A stretch of DNA of 64,000 nt from Mycobacterium bourgelatii (lineage in GTDB: Bacteria; Actinomycetota; Actinomycetes; Mycobacteriales; Mycobacteriaceae), in assembly GCF_010723575.1 (NCBI RefSeq), contig NZ_BLKZ01000001.1, forward strand, positions 4,216,001-4,280,000, in the 5' to 3' direction. Of the stretch, positions 1-8,555 are shown piece by piece. The notes beneath the pieces are model-generated. The model was not told the DNA's origin and did not search any database. It saw only the letters and a program-made list of their open reading frames with translations. Made by a program: the position numbers and the translations under genes. How positions within the stretch are numbered: position 1 is the first letter of the stretch; every line of letters begins with the position of its first letter.

Positions 1-120
1 CGAGTCGGCGCCGGCGCGGCGCAATTGGACGTAGTCGCCGACGACATCTTCGATGCGGGCCCCTTCGCGGATTGCGGCGATGTCGCGATCGGAGATCCTG
101 GACCGACCTGGACTCGACAC
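1..120 (-). CDS. dnaG: DNA primase DnaG, 5' end only
   Basis: These are the first 40 codons of DNA primase, which makes RNA primers for replication; the rest lies beyond the window edge. Reading from a GTG at 120 gives VSSPGRSRIS followed by DRDIAAIREGARIEDVVGDY, the conserved N-terminus of mycobacterial DnaG just ahead of its CHC2 zinc-finger domain, which is not in the window. The gene begins only 4 nt after the dgt stop, so the two are probably co-transcribed, as in M. tuberculosis (Rv2344c-Rv2343c). The GTG was chosen because it is the first start after the dgt stop. Confidence 0.9.
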   Translation of the reverse strand, partial: MSSPGRSRISDRDIAAIREGARIEDVVGDYVQLRRAGADS

Positions 121-124
121 GGCC

Positions 125-1450
125 TCAGTCTAGGCCGCTGCGGGCGAGTGGGTTGTGCCCGAGTTGTGCGGCATCGATGCGCTCGAGCCGGCCCTCGGTG
201 TACGACGCGATTTGATCGACAATGACCCGCAGCCGCGCCCCGTCGTCGGGGGCCGAATTGAAAGCGGCGGCGAAGATCGGGTCGAGCGACTGCGGGGCAC
301 CGGCGGCCAGCCACTGCGCTACCCGGTGGATGCGTTCGCGTTGCCGAGCCTGGGCATCCAGGTGCCGTGGGTCGGACATGATGAACTGCAACGCCAACAT
401 CTTCAGCAGCGCCACTTCCGCTCGCACCAGGTCAGGAACCACCAGGTTTGCCTGATAGCGGACCAGGGGCCCAGGGCCGGCCGCCTCGAGGGTGGTCGCG
501 ATCGCCGCCGAGGCAAAGCGGCCCACCAGTTCGCTGGTCAACCGCTTGAGTGCCACCGCCGCCGACAGGGTGGCGTCGTACTTGCCGACCGCGGCAACAA
601 CGGGCAGGCCCGACAACCGGCGCGCCGCTTCCATCAATTCAGCGGCGCCGACCCTGGGGAATTCGCGCTCCCCCAGCTTGGCCAACGCGGCCGCATCGTC
701 TTCGTCGGCGAGCACCCGCAGATCGATGCGTTCCGAGACGACGCCGTCCTCGACGTCGTGCACGGAATAGGCGACATCGTCGGCCCAGTCCATCACCTGG
801 GCCTCCAGGCACGGCTGGTCCGCGGGCGCCCGGTCGCGAACCCACTCGGCCGCTTCGCGGTCGTCGTCGTAGAAACCGAACTTCTTCGGCCGGGTCTCTC
901 CGGGGGTCTCTCCGGGTTGGCCATCGCCACCGCGCAACCACGGATACTTGGTGACCGCGTCCAGGGCCGCCCGGGTGAGGTTCAAGCCTGCGCTAATCCC
1001 GTGTGCATCGAGCACCTTGGGCTCAAGACTGGTGAGGATGCGGAAGTTCTGGGCGTTGCCTTCGAACCCGCCGAAGTCGGCCGCAACCTCGTTGAGGGCC
1101 CGTTCCCCGTTGTGTCCGTAGGGCGGGTGACCGATGTCGTGGGCCAGGCCTGCCAGCTCGACCAGGTCGAGGTCGCAACCCAGCCCGACCGCCATTCCGC
1201 GGCCGATCTGGGCGACTTCGAGCGAGTGGGTCAGGCGGGTGCGCGGAGTATCGCCCTCACGCGGTCCGACGACCTGGGTCTTGTCAGCCAAGCGGCGCAG
1301 CGCGGCACTGTGCAGCACGCGGGCGCGGTCGCGGGCGAAGTCGGTGCGATGCTGACCTTCCGTACCCGGTAGGCCCGCGGTCTTCGGCCCTTCCGTGACC
1401 CGCCGTTGACGATCGAAGTCGTCGTAGGGCTCTTGCTGATTCGTGCTCAC
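125..1450 (-). CDS. dgt: deoxyguanosinetriphosphate triphosphohydrolase (dGTPase)
   Basis: HD-domain triphosphohydrolase that cleaves dNTPs, typically dGTP, to the nucleoside and tripolyphosphate in the cytosol, influencing nucleotide pools. The 441-residue protein shows the metal-binding signature in order: RLTHSLEVAQ, then the HD pair in GLAHDIGHPPYGHNGE, and a later Asp in DWADDVAYSVHDVEDG. Length is close to mycobacterial Dgt (about 430 residues). The ATG start gives MSTNQQEPYDDFDRQRR, continuing directly into the conserved N-terminus. It lies immediately upstream of dnaG on the same strand and diverges from the TPM-domain gene, the M. tuberculosis Rv2344c arrangement. Confidence 0.95.
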   Translation of the reverse strand: MSTNQQEPYDDFDRQRRVTEGPKTAGLPGTEGQHRTDFARDRARVLHSAALRRLADKTQVVGPREGDTPRTRLTHSLEVAQIGRGMAVGLGCDLDLVELAGLAHDIGHPPYGHNGERALNEVAADFGGFEGNAQNFRILTSLEPKVLDAHGISAGLNLTRAALDAVTKYPWLRGGDGQPGETPGETRPKKFGFYDDDREAAEWVRDRAPADQPCLEAQVMDWADDVAYSVHDVEDGVVSERIDLRVLADEDDAAALAKLGEREFPRVGAAELMEAARRLSGLPVVAAVGKYDATLSAAVALKRLTSELVGRFASAAIATTLEAAGPGPLVRYQANLVVPDLVRAEVALLKMLALQFIMSDPRHLDAQARQRERIHRVAQWLAAGAPQSLDPIFAAAFNSAPDDGARLRVIVDQIASYTEGRLERIDAAQLGHNPLARSGLD

Positions 1451-1520
1451 CGACCCACAGTCTGCCAGGGACGACGCGGGACGGTCCGCATCGTCACCGG
1501 GCTAGATTAGATTGCGTTCT

Positions 1521-3506
1521 ATGCGCGCTCGCTTGCTCGGTGTGATCCTGACGATCTTCACTGTGAGCCTCGCCGGAGGGCTTCTGGCGCCGCCGGCGGG
1601 GGCTCAACCACCGTTTCGGCTGCCGACCTATGTCGTCGACAACGCCGGCGCGTTGACGGATTCGGGTCGTTCGGCGGTGGCGACGGCCCTAGACCACCTC
1701 TACACCGACCGCCACATCCGACTATGGGTCGTCTACGTCGACGACTTTTCCGGGCAGCAGGCAGAGAGTTGGGCGCGGCGCACGTATCAGCTCAGTGAGT
1801 TGGGTGGTTCCGATGCGCTGCTGGCGGTGGCCACGGTCGGTCGCGCGTACGCCTTCCTGGTGCCCTCGTCGGTGCAGGGCGTGAGTTCCCGCGACGTCGA
1901 CGACCTGCGGCGCAATCGGATCGAGCCGGCATTGCGCGCGAACGACTGGAGCGGTGCCGCCATCGCCGCGGCGAAGGGTCTGGATAAATCCCCCAGCGCC
2001 GCCGGGCGCTGGACGCTGCTGGGAATGCTCGGTGTCATCGCCGTGGCCGTGGCAATCCTGTTCCTGGTGATGCGCCGACGAAAGCGCCGACGCCATGCCA
2101 GCGCCTTGGCGGCGGCACGACGAGTGGATCCCACCGATCCGCGGGCTCTGGCGGCCGTGCCGTTGGACATCCTCGACGAGCTGTCCCGTTCGAAGGTGGT
2201 CGAGGTCGACAACGCGTTGCGCACCAGCAGCAACGAACTCGCCCTGGCCATCGAGGAGTTCGGTGAAGAGCGGACCGCGCCGTTCACCCAGGCAGTGAAC
2301 AACGCCAAGGCCGCCTTGGCCCAGGCCTTCACCGTTCGTCAACAACTCGACGACGCCATCCCGGAGACGCCGGCGCAGCGGCGTGAACTTCTCACCCGCG
2401 TCATCGTGTCGGCGGCGCAGGCCGATCGCGACTTGGAGTCCCAGACCGAGGCTTTCGAGCAGCTGCGCGACCTGGTGATCAACGCTCCGTCTCGCCTCGA
2501 CGTACTCACCCAGAAGTACGTCGAGCTCACCTCGCGCCTCGAGCCCACCGAACAGCGCTTGGCCGAGCTGCACAAGGAGTTCGGTGCCGCGGCGCTGGCG
2601 TCGATATCGGGCAACGTCACGATCGCCAAAGAGCGATTGGCGTTCGCCGACCGCAACATCAGCACGGCTCGCGAGCTGGCCGCCCGCGCAATAAGTGGCC
2701 AGCAGAGCCGACTGGTGGACGCGGTACGAGCCGCGGAATCCGCGCTCGGACAGGCCCGCACGCTATTGGACGCGGTGGACAGTGCCGACAGCGACATCCG
2801 CCATGCCGTGGCCAACTTGCCGTCGGTGCTCGCCGAGGTCCAGGCGGGCATCAAGCGCGCCAACGAACAACTCCAGCAACAGCACAGCACCCAGTCCGCG
2901 CACAGTGGTGAACTCATCGAGGTGCGCGATGCCGCCGCCAGAGCCGTGGACTACGCCCGCGGTTCCACCGATCCGCTGGACGCGTTCGCCCGGCTGACCA
3001 AGGCCGAAGCGGATCTGAACCAACTGCTGGCGACCCTGGCCCAAGAACGCGCCGATCGTGAACGCCTCAACCGCTCCTTCGAGCAGGCGTTGTTCACCGC
3101 GGAATCTCGGGTGCGCGCGGTGTCCGAATACATCGACACCCGCCGTGGCAGCGTCGGGCCCGAAGCCAGAACCCGACTCGCGGAGGCCAAGCGACAGCTC
3201 GAGGCCGCGCGGGAAAAGAAGGCGACCAACTTGACCGAGGCAATCGCCTACGCCAACAATGCGTCCGCACTGGCCGCCAACGCTCAATCGCTGGCCAACG
3301 CCGACGTAATGGCCGCTCAGCGCGCCTACAGCTACCGCGGCGGCGACAACACGGGCGCGGTCTTGGGCGGCATCATCATCGGCGACTTACTCAGCGGTGG
3401 CATGCGAGGCGGTTTCGGAGGTTGGAGCCCCACCTCATATGGCGGCAGTTCGAGTTCGGGCGGATCTTCCGGCGGCGACTTCATGGGTGGTGGCGGGCGG
3501 TTCTGA
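1521..3506 (+). CDS. TPM-domain membrane protein (Rv2345-like)
   Basis: Homologue of M. tuberculosis Rv2345, a conserved membrane protein of unknown biochemical role. The N-terminus is a cleavable-type signal (LLGVILTIFTVSLAGGLLAPP then AGAQPPF). A TPM domain follows at about residues 30-160, beginning YVVDNAGALTDSGR, then one transmembrane segment near residue 175 and a basic RRRKRRR stop-transfer. After it come some 400 residues of predicted helical, Ala/Glu/Arg-rich coiled coil, and a Gly/Ser-rich tail ending GGDFMGGGGRF. The ATG at 1521 is preferred over an in-frame TTG at 1512 because MRARLLG matches the family start. It is transcribed divergently from dgt. Confidence 0.9.
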   Translation: MRARLLGVILTIFTVSLAGGLLAPPAGAQPPFRLPTYVVDNAGALTDSGRSAVATALDHLYTDRHIRLWVVYVDDFSGQQAESWARRTYQLSELGGSDALLAVATVGRAYAFLVPSSVQGVSSRDVDDLRRNRIEPALRANDWSGAAIAAAKGLDKSPSAAGRWTLLGMLGVIAVAVAILFLVMRRRKRRRHASALAAARRVDPTDPRALAAVPLDILDELSRSKVVEVDNALRTSSNELALAIEEFGEERTAPFTQAVNNAKAALAQAFTVRQQLDDAIPETPAQRRELLTRVIVSAAQADRDLESQTEAFEQLRDLVINAPSRLDVLTQKYVELTSRLEPTEQRLAELHKEFGAAALASISGNVTIAKERLAFADRNISTARELAARAISGQQSRLVDAVRAAESALGQARTLLDAVDSADSDIRHAVANLPSVLAEVQAGIKRANEQLQQQHSTQSAHSGELIEVRDAAARAVDYARGSTDPLDAFARLTKAEADLNQLLATLAQERADRERLNRSFEQALFTAESRVRAVSEYIDTRRGSVGPEARTRLAEAKRQLEAAREKKATNLTEAIAYANNASALAANAQSLANADVMAAQRAYSYRGGDNTGAVLGGIIIGDLLSGGMRGGFGGWSPTSYGGSSSSGGSSGGDFMGGGGRF

Positions 3507-3588
3507 TCGCGCCGTTGGCCGTCGTGTACTCACTTGATGGCGCCGTTCGACGCAGCCCGCCAACGGGGTTATGCGCTATCAGGGCGCA

Positions 3589-5438
3589 ATCGAGTAGGGG
3601 GCCGGGTTGACCGGCCCCCTCTCACACCACCGGACGTGCGGGCCTCGCATCCGGCGGTTCGCTAGGTCGTGTGGAATCTGGCCCAGGCGTGGTGAAACGT
3701 GATGAGGCCCTGCCGGTCCCAGTATCGGTTGGGCAGTGCCCGCGTCAGGACGGGCGAGCCCGCGATTCGCCAGTAGCCGCGGCTGCTCATGCCCCATTGC
3801 CAGGCCAGGTCGGCCCGGATCCCGAGTGCACGCAGGTTCGCGACCTTGGTGCGGACGCGTTTCCATTCCTTCCAGCGGATTTGGCGCAGTCGACGGCGGA
3901 ACCACTCATCCAGATCCCGGAACTTGCGGGTGTGTCCGCTAGGCGGAAGTACCCCATCCAGCCCCGGACGTATTGGTTCAGCCGCATGATGCGGTACTCC
4001 ATGGCCACACTCCACCGCCGCGACGTCAACGACCGGATGCGGGCTTTGGCCCGCTGCCACGCCTTGGGCGCGACCCGGATCTTGACCCCGGAGGTAGTGA
4101 AGAAGAACCCGAACCCCAGCAACACAGCTGTCGTCGCCGGGGCGATCGAGGACTTGGCCTGGTTCACCTCAACTTCAACCGCTGCTCCAGCAGCCGAGTG
4201 CCCTGTTCGAGCACCCGCTCGGCCGCCCGCTTCGATTTCACAAAGACCCGGATATCGTCGGCGTAGCGGACAAACCGGTGCCCACGCGCCCAGAACTCCT
4301 GATCGAAATCGTCGAGCATGATGTTCGACAACAGCGGCGATAACGGCGACCCCTGTGGGGTCCCCTGGCTCACCGCCTGCCGCACCCCATCGGCCATGAT
4401 CCCCGCCTCCAAATAGCGGCGGATCAGCTTCAGCAGCCGTTTGTCGTTCACTTTCCGCGCAACCCGGGCCATCAGCACGTCGTGGTTGACCCGATCGAAG
4501 AACGCATCCAGGTCCACCTCGACCACCCACCGATACCCCTGCTCGATCACCAACCTGGCGACCTTCACAGCGTCGTGGGCGCTTTTGCCCGGCCGGAACC
4601 CATACGAGACCGGCACAAACCCCGGATCAAAGACCGGGGTCAGCACTGCGCGATCGCCTGCTGGATCAACCGATCCAGCACCGTCGGCACCCAACTTCCG
4701 TTGCCCGCCATCAGGTTTGGGAATCATCACCTGACGCACCGGCATCGGACGGTACGTGCCCGCATCCAACGCCTCCCGCACTCCGGCCCAGTTGTCCCGG
4801 CACCAGTTACGCAACTCCTGCGCGCTGACACCATCGACACCGGCCGCACCGCGATTGCGTTCGACACGTCCCAACGCGACAGCCAGATTCGCGGGCGCGA
4901 ACACCTGCTCCCACAAATCCTGGCCACCCTGACACCCTCGGCAGCACCCGCCACACCGCTACAAGGGCACTTCCGGATTCACCAGTCCCTCCACATCATC
5001 TGCCCCACCGCCGGTGGGTTGGCTGCGATCACCGCGACATCCACGAGAAGCACCACTTCGAAACATCAATTCCCAACGTTCAGCCCTTCCCGGCACATCT
5101 GATTCCCGCCGGTACTACGGCCTCTGCTGACTTCTGCCCCGTCAGCGCCGCCCTCACGAACGACGCCGCTCCGGCGCACAGCACCGACGCACCAGGACAG
5201 ATCTCCCCAGATAAGAACATCCACTTTCACCCTGCCGCCGCCGCATTTACACACCGGCCGCTTCGGTGGAACGGGCTTCACCATCTGTTGCTGGCTCACC
5301 CCAACCGGCATGCCTTCTATACGGTTCGTGTCCCTCGGTGCAGGGCTTCGTCTCCGGCTTCCTTCCCACCCCACCTCACGGTGACGCAGTTGCCATCGAC
5401 TCGGAGTTAAACCACCTTCTCCTCCAGAGGACTCACAC
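3589..5438 (-). mobile_element. degenerate group II intron (about 1.85 kb)
   Basis: On the minus strand the element opens with GTGTG at 5438, matching the GUGYG 5' end of group II introns. It runs through about 450 nt of structured non-coding sequence, carries a reverse transcriptase remnant, and ends with recognisable domains V and VI. Domain V is the hairpin at about 3627-3661 (with CCGGATGCGAGG and GCACGTCCGG). Domain VI is the 9-bp stem at 3597-3619, followed by CTACTCGAT at the 3' end. The 5' end lies about 35 nt downstream of the transcription terminator of the esx operon, a typical target of bacterial class C introns. The boundaries are inferred from motifs, not from an empty site. Confidence 0.8.
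3662..4916 (-). pseudogene. group II intron reverse transcriptase/maturase, frameshifted
   Basis: Remnant of the intron-encoded protein. RT blocks are legible: GAAGVDGVS, VIPKPDGG (as MIPKPDGG here), SYGFRPGKSAHDAV, QGTPQGSPLSPLLSN and the catalytic YADD in FVRYADDIRVF. The reading frame is broken at least four times. A 14-residue stretch after RKLG near 4680 is out of frame between two compensating indels. A stop after RLKLR near 4165 pushes the maturase part (VNQAKSSIAPATTAVLLGFGF) into another frame. A third shift near 3940 moves the last part (FRDLDEWFRRRLRQIRWKEW) again. Upstream of LWEQVFAPANL there is an in-frame TAG and no convincing start. The protein is therefore not expected to be made, and the intron would be mobile only with help in trans. 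Confidence 0.85.
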
Positions 5439-5472
5439 CTCCTAGCGAATGCCCATGCTGGGCGTACAACGA

Positions 5473-5508
5473 CAACGTGGCCGCACACCGGAGTGTGCGG
5501 CCACGTTG
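5473..5508. terminator. strong hairpin terminator downstream of the first esx pair
   Basis: A perfect 16-bp inverted repeat (5473-5488 with 5493-5508) encloses a 4-nt CGGA loop. It lies 15 nt beyond the stop of the 94-residue esx gene. There is no T-run on the esx (minus) side, as is usual for mycobacterial terminators. The group II intron begins just downstream of it. Confidence 0.75.
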
Positions 5509-5523
5509 GTTAACGCGTGTGCG

Positions 5524-5808
5524 TCAGGCCCAGCTGGAGCCCACGGCGCTGTCGGTCTGCGCCATGTTCTGGCCGGCGGCCTGAACCTTCTGGCCGTGCT
5601 GGTTGGCCTGCTCGTAGATCACCTGGAAGTTGCGACCCAACTGGGTGATGAACTCCTGGCAAGCCACCGAACCGGCGCCACCCCAGAAGTCGCCAGCGGC
5701 CAGCACATCGCGAACGATGGCCTGGTGCTCTGCTTCCAACGAGGCAGCCTGCGCCCGGATCAGGGCACCGTGGGCGTCGACGTCGCCGAACTGGTAATTG
5801 ATAGTCAT
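5524..5808 (-). CDS. WXG100 protein, EsxO/EsxN family (Mtb9.9 family)
   Basis: A 94-residue secreted WXG100 protein of the EsxI/L/N/O/V subgroup, probably exported by ESX-5 as a heterodimer with the adjacent 98-residue partner. It has the helix-turn-helix WGG in LAAGDFWGGAGS and the conserved C-terminal tail TDSAVGSSWA. The start MTINYQFGDVDAHG is invariant in the family. It lies 32 nt after the partner gene in a probable operon with the Rv2348c-like gene, matching the Rv2348c-Rv2347c-Rv2346c order of M. tuberculosis, so it is positionally esxO. Its protein is identical to that encoded at 10000-10284. Confidence 0.93.
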   Translation of the reverse strand: MTINYQFGDVDAHGALIRAQAASLEAEHQAIVRDVLAAGDFWGGAGSVACQEFITQLGRNFQVIYEQANQHGQKVQAAGQNMAQTDSAVGSSWA

Positions 5809-5840
5809 TGTGATTGTCCTCCTAAGTCTTTGGGGTCGGG

Positions 5841-6137
5841 TTAGCTGCTGAGGATCTGCTGCGAGGCCTGCTCTTGCGACTCGTAGTGGTTGGCGTCGCG
5901 GATCAGGCCGTCACGCACGCTGTGCAGCATGTTCACAATGTTGCGGAACGCGGTGTTCATCTGGCCCATGGTGTCCAACGAGGTGGCCGAGGCCAGACCA
6001 CTCCAGCCAGCACCCGAGATGTTCTGCGAGGAAGCCCACATGCGACGGGCCTCGTCCTCAACGGTCTGAGCGTGCGCCTCGAAACGGCCCGCCATGTCCC
6101 GCATAGCGTGCGGGTCGGTCATAAAACGCGTGGTCAT
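5841..6137 (-). CDS. WXG100 protein, EsxP/QILSS family
   Basis: A 98-residue WXG100 protein of the EsxJ/K/M/P/W (QILSS) subgroup, the expected dimer partner of the 94-residue protein downstream. It shows WSG in ISGAGWSGLASATS, the YxxxD/E-like secretion region DANHYESQEQ, and ends QASQQILSS, the subgroup hallmark. Start MTTRFMTDPHAMRDMAG is conserved, with a GGAGAT ribosome binding site upstream. It is positionally esxP, between the Rv2348c-like gene and the esxO-like gene. It differs from its paralogue at 10296-10592 at only a few positions, such as QILSS against QVLSS. Confidence 0.93.
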   Translation of the reverse strand: MTTRFMTDPHAMRDMAGRFEAHAQTVEDEARRMWASSQNISGAGWSGLASATSLDTMGQMNTAFRNIVNMLHSVRDGLIRDANHYESQEQASQQILSS

Positions 6138-6270
6138 GTTGCCTATCTCCTTGTTTGGTGGATCTCTTACTTGGGTTTTCTCGTGCAGATTGACTTTGTG
6201 TGACCGCCGCCCGTGAGGGAATCGAAGTCACGCGATCACTCGCGAGACGGCGGTCCTCCCCGTCTCTCTG

Positions 6271-6603
6271 CTAACCGGCCGCCGGGGAATGCGGTACCAC
6301 GTTGTTGTTGCGTGGCATCTCAAACCGAGGTTCTGCGTTCTCGGCTTGCCACTCTCGCCACGCTGCCCATTCGTCCCACAGCTCTTCCTCGGCCGCTGCG
6401 ACAGCACTTTCGGTGTCTACCGCACCCGGCACGAGTTCGGGCTCGGCGCCATCCTTGGCGTCCTTCGCCCAGTGGTCGTAGTCGTCCGGTGGAACGGCCA
6501 CGCCCCAGCTGAGTGGAACTGACAACCCGCCGAGCATCCCCGACTCACCCCGTTTTGCAGCCACCGCGTCGGGCGGCAAGGGCGGACCAAGAGGCAGAAG
6601 CAC
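6271..6603 (-). CDS. Rv2348c-like small acidic protein
   Basis: A 110-residue homologue of M. tuberculosis Rv2348c, a small protein of unknown biochemistry reported as a T-cell antigen. The conserved N-terminal half (LGPPLPPDAVAAKR, GMLGGLSVPLSWGVAVPP, DDYDHWA) is followed by an acidic, Ala/Glu-rich helix with repeated Trp (EELWDEWAAWREWQ) and a conserved ending NVVPHSPAAG. It has no signal peptide or membrane segment. It is the first gene ahead of the esxP-esxO-like pair, with a 133-nt gap, the same neighbourhood as in M. tuberculosis, which suggests a role linked to ESX secretion. That role is inference from position only. Confidence 0.85.
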   Translation of the reverse strand: MLLPLGPPLPPDAVAAKRGESGMLGGLSVPLSWGVAVPPDDYDHWAKDAKDGAEPELVPGAVDTESAVAAAEEELWDEWAAWREWQAENAEPRFEMPRNNNVVPHSPAAG

Positions 6604-7783
6604 GTTGTCCCCTTCCAGTACCGATCTTCATTCACCACACCCAATGGCAACGAGCACCACCGAGCACTTGGCATCTTAAAGCAATATCGGGGACTCTATC
6701 GCTAATTTCGAGATTTCGCTTCCCCCGCAACTCTGAAACTATTCTGTGGCTACCCATGACTATTTGAGGACGCGCATTCTCACATTAGCCATACGATCCG
6801 ATCGCATGCTCCGAATGCCATCGCAATCAACCTAAATACGTTGTATACCAACGTAATTCATCTTCGACTACAACCTTGGAAGAGAGTCCTGGGCATAGCT
6901 GACCCCGCCTGCCGCGGCGCGCAGCTACTCCGATTTCCGATCCTCACCAACTGTCCAGATAAGGCACAAAATGTGGAATCCGTTGTTTCCAAATCCGAAT
7001 ACCGCATTTGGCCGTTGCCTGCGACCTTCCGCGCCCGGTGACCGGCCCAGGTCCGGGTGGCAGTAGATGCGGCAGCATGACTTGGACGAGGACGCTCTCC
7101 CACTGGTCACCGCGGCACCTCGGGAGCCCACGGTCGCGGTCCCGCGACCCGGCGCTTCCGGGTTGTCCGCCACTCCTCTACGCAAACCCACGAGCCGCGG
7201 ATCACGGGGCAGAGGGGTCGCCTCAAATCTCCACCGCGATTCGGTGCATACCGCGGTCGCTGCGCAACGGGCGGTTGCACGCCTTGTGGCGTCCGATTGC
7301 ACCGAAGGCGGTTTGATTCAGCACTTGGCACCCTTGCGTAAGGGCAATGAGCCTTCCGCTGCGTTTTGTCCTGAATATTGATTGCCTTGACTACACCGAA
7401 AATTGCCTCGTCGAATTCGGTTGGATTCGGGCCGCTGGCTTCGCTGGGCACTTGTTGGCCTGTCTGCTTGGACAGGGTCAACAGATACGGGAATGTGGCC
7501 AGTCAGTCGGTATCAAAAGGGCCGCCACGAAAAATTTAGCTCTTTCTATATTCCTGCTCGAACCCTCATACATCCTTTTCTCCAAACGGCTCTGACGACC
7601 GGATCTGGCGCATACTACGAGGTCAGCACGCTGTCTGGGGTGTTGGCAGCGATGTTGTTCGACGCCACACGTCTTAGTTTGCCGCCAGAAAATAATCTAG
7701 TTCCGAGCAAGCGAGCTGCTATTGAAAAATTGGTGTCCCCAACGGCTTCCGTACCGTGCACAGCGGTTGTAGCGTCCGTTGCC
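6604..7783. other. 1.2-kb intergenic region, no supported gene
   Basis: This stretch is less GC-rich than its surroundings and has no open frame with recognisable protein features. Several short frames exist but none has a plausible start or resembles a family. It contains one copy of a repeat (6766-6790, GAGGAC...CACATTAGCC) related to the four-copy array at 11998-12222, about 160 nt upstream of the Rv2348c-like gene. The section 7020-7380 looks like scrambled former coding DNA but I could not assign it. Confidence 0.5.
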
Positions 7784-8506
7784 ATGTGGGCCACGGTAAT
7801 TGTGTTAGCCCTATTAGCAACGGCAGACCCGGTGCGGATCGGAGTCAGCGTCGTGTTGTCGTCCCGGCCCCACGCCGTAGGCCAATTGGCTGCGTTTTGG
7901 TTGGGCGGAATCGCAATGTGCGTGGCCATTGCCGCGGGTGTGCTGTACGGGATGCGTGACGCCGCGCTCTCCGTCATGCGCTGGGGGGCGGTTGCCACCG
8001 CGAGTTCGACCGGAGGGCGTATCCAGATCGCGATGGGCGTGCTGGCGCTGCTGGTCGCCGGACTTGCGGTTGGCCTGTCACCGCGTCAACGGGAACGACT
8101 GGGCTTGCCGGGGCCCAGCGCGCCCGCGGGGCAGACGTTGACCTCGAATACGGCGGCAAGCGTCTCAGCTCGCGCTCAAAGCGCACTGCACTCGAAGCCG
8201 ATCCCGGTGGCGTTCATCCTTGGATTCGCAATGCTCGCAGATTTCAGGCTCCTGGCGGCGCTTGCCGCCATGCTGGCCTCAGGAGCCACCGCAGGTGCTC
8301 AGATCGCCGCAACCGGTCTTTACACACTCATCGCGCTGACCTTCATCGAGCTCCCATTGGCCAGCCGACTGGCGGCACCAACGTGGACCGCGCAGATGAT
8401 GGAAACGGTGAACGGCTGGATGAAGGCGCGCCGGCAACACGTGTTCGCGTTGGTCGTCGCCTTGCTAGGGGCGTTCCTGATGACCCGGGGAATAAGTCAC
8501 GCCTGA
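7784..8506 (+). CDS. GAP/SfLAP-family membrane protein (lipid-addressing type)
   Basis: A 240-residue multispanning membrane protein of the family that includes Gap (glycopeptidolipid-addressing) and Sap (sulfolipid-addressing) proteins, which help deliver surface lipids across the envelope. The family N-terminus is clear: MWATVIVLALLATADPVRIG, then VLSSRPHAVGQLAAFWLGG. About six hydrophobic segments alternate with a cytoplasmic loop near residues 100-150. The frame is open 127 codons further upstream, but that part is low-complexity and unlike the family, so the ATG at 7784 was chosen. No clear ribosome binding site was seen. The stop lies inside a bidirectional terminator shared with the convergent PPE gene. 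The exported lipid is unknown. Confidence 0.75.
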   Translation: MWATVIVLALLATADPVRIGVSVVLSSRPHAVGQLAAFWLGGIAMCVAIAAGVLYGMRDAALSVMRWGAVATASSTGGRIQIAMGVLALLVAGLAVGLSPRQRERLGLPGPSAPAGQTLTSNTAASVSARAQSALHSKPIPVAFILGFAMLADFRLLAALAAMLASGATAGAQIAATGLYTLIALTFIELPLASRLAAPTWTAQMMETVNGWMKARRQHVFALVVALLGAFLMTRGISHA

Positions 8507-8530
8507 CGCGAACCTCGCGTCAGGCGTGAC
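8496..8530. terminator. bidirectional hairpin terminator
   Basis: A perfect 15-bp inverted repeat (8496-8510 with 8516-8530) has a 5-nt AACCT loop. It includes the stop codon of the GAP-family gene and ends 26 nt before the stop of the convergent PPE gene, so it can serve both. Confidence 0.75.
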
Positions 8531-8555
8531 AGTGAAAGTCGAACGAACCTGAGGG

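Noticed and set aside
155..1372. A 405-codon open frame antisense to dgt
   Set aside because: High-GC shadow frame opposite a clear HD-domain enzyme; its translation has no recognisable motif.
7008..7381. Overlapping short frames in the 6.6-7.8 kb gap
   Set aside because: No plausible ribosome binding sites, no hydrophobic or motif pattern, and three frames are open simultaneously, as in random high-GC sequence.
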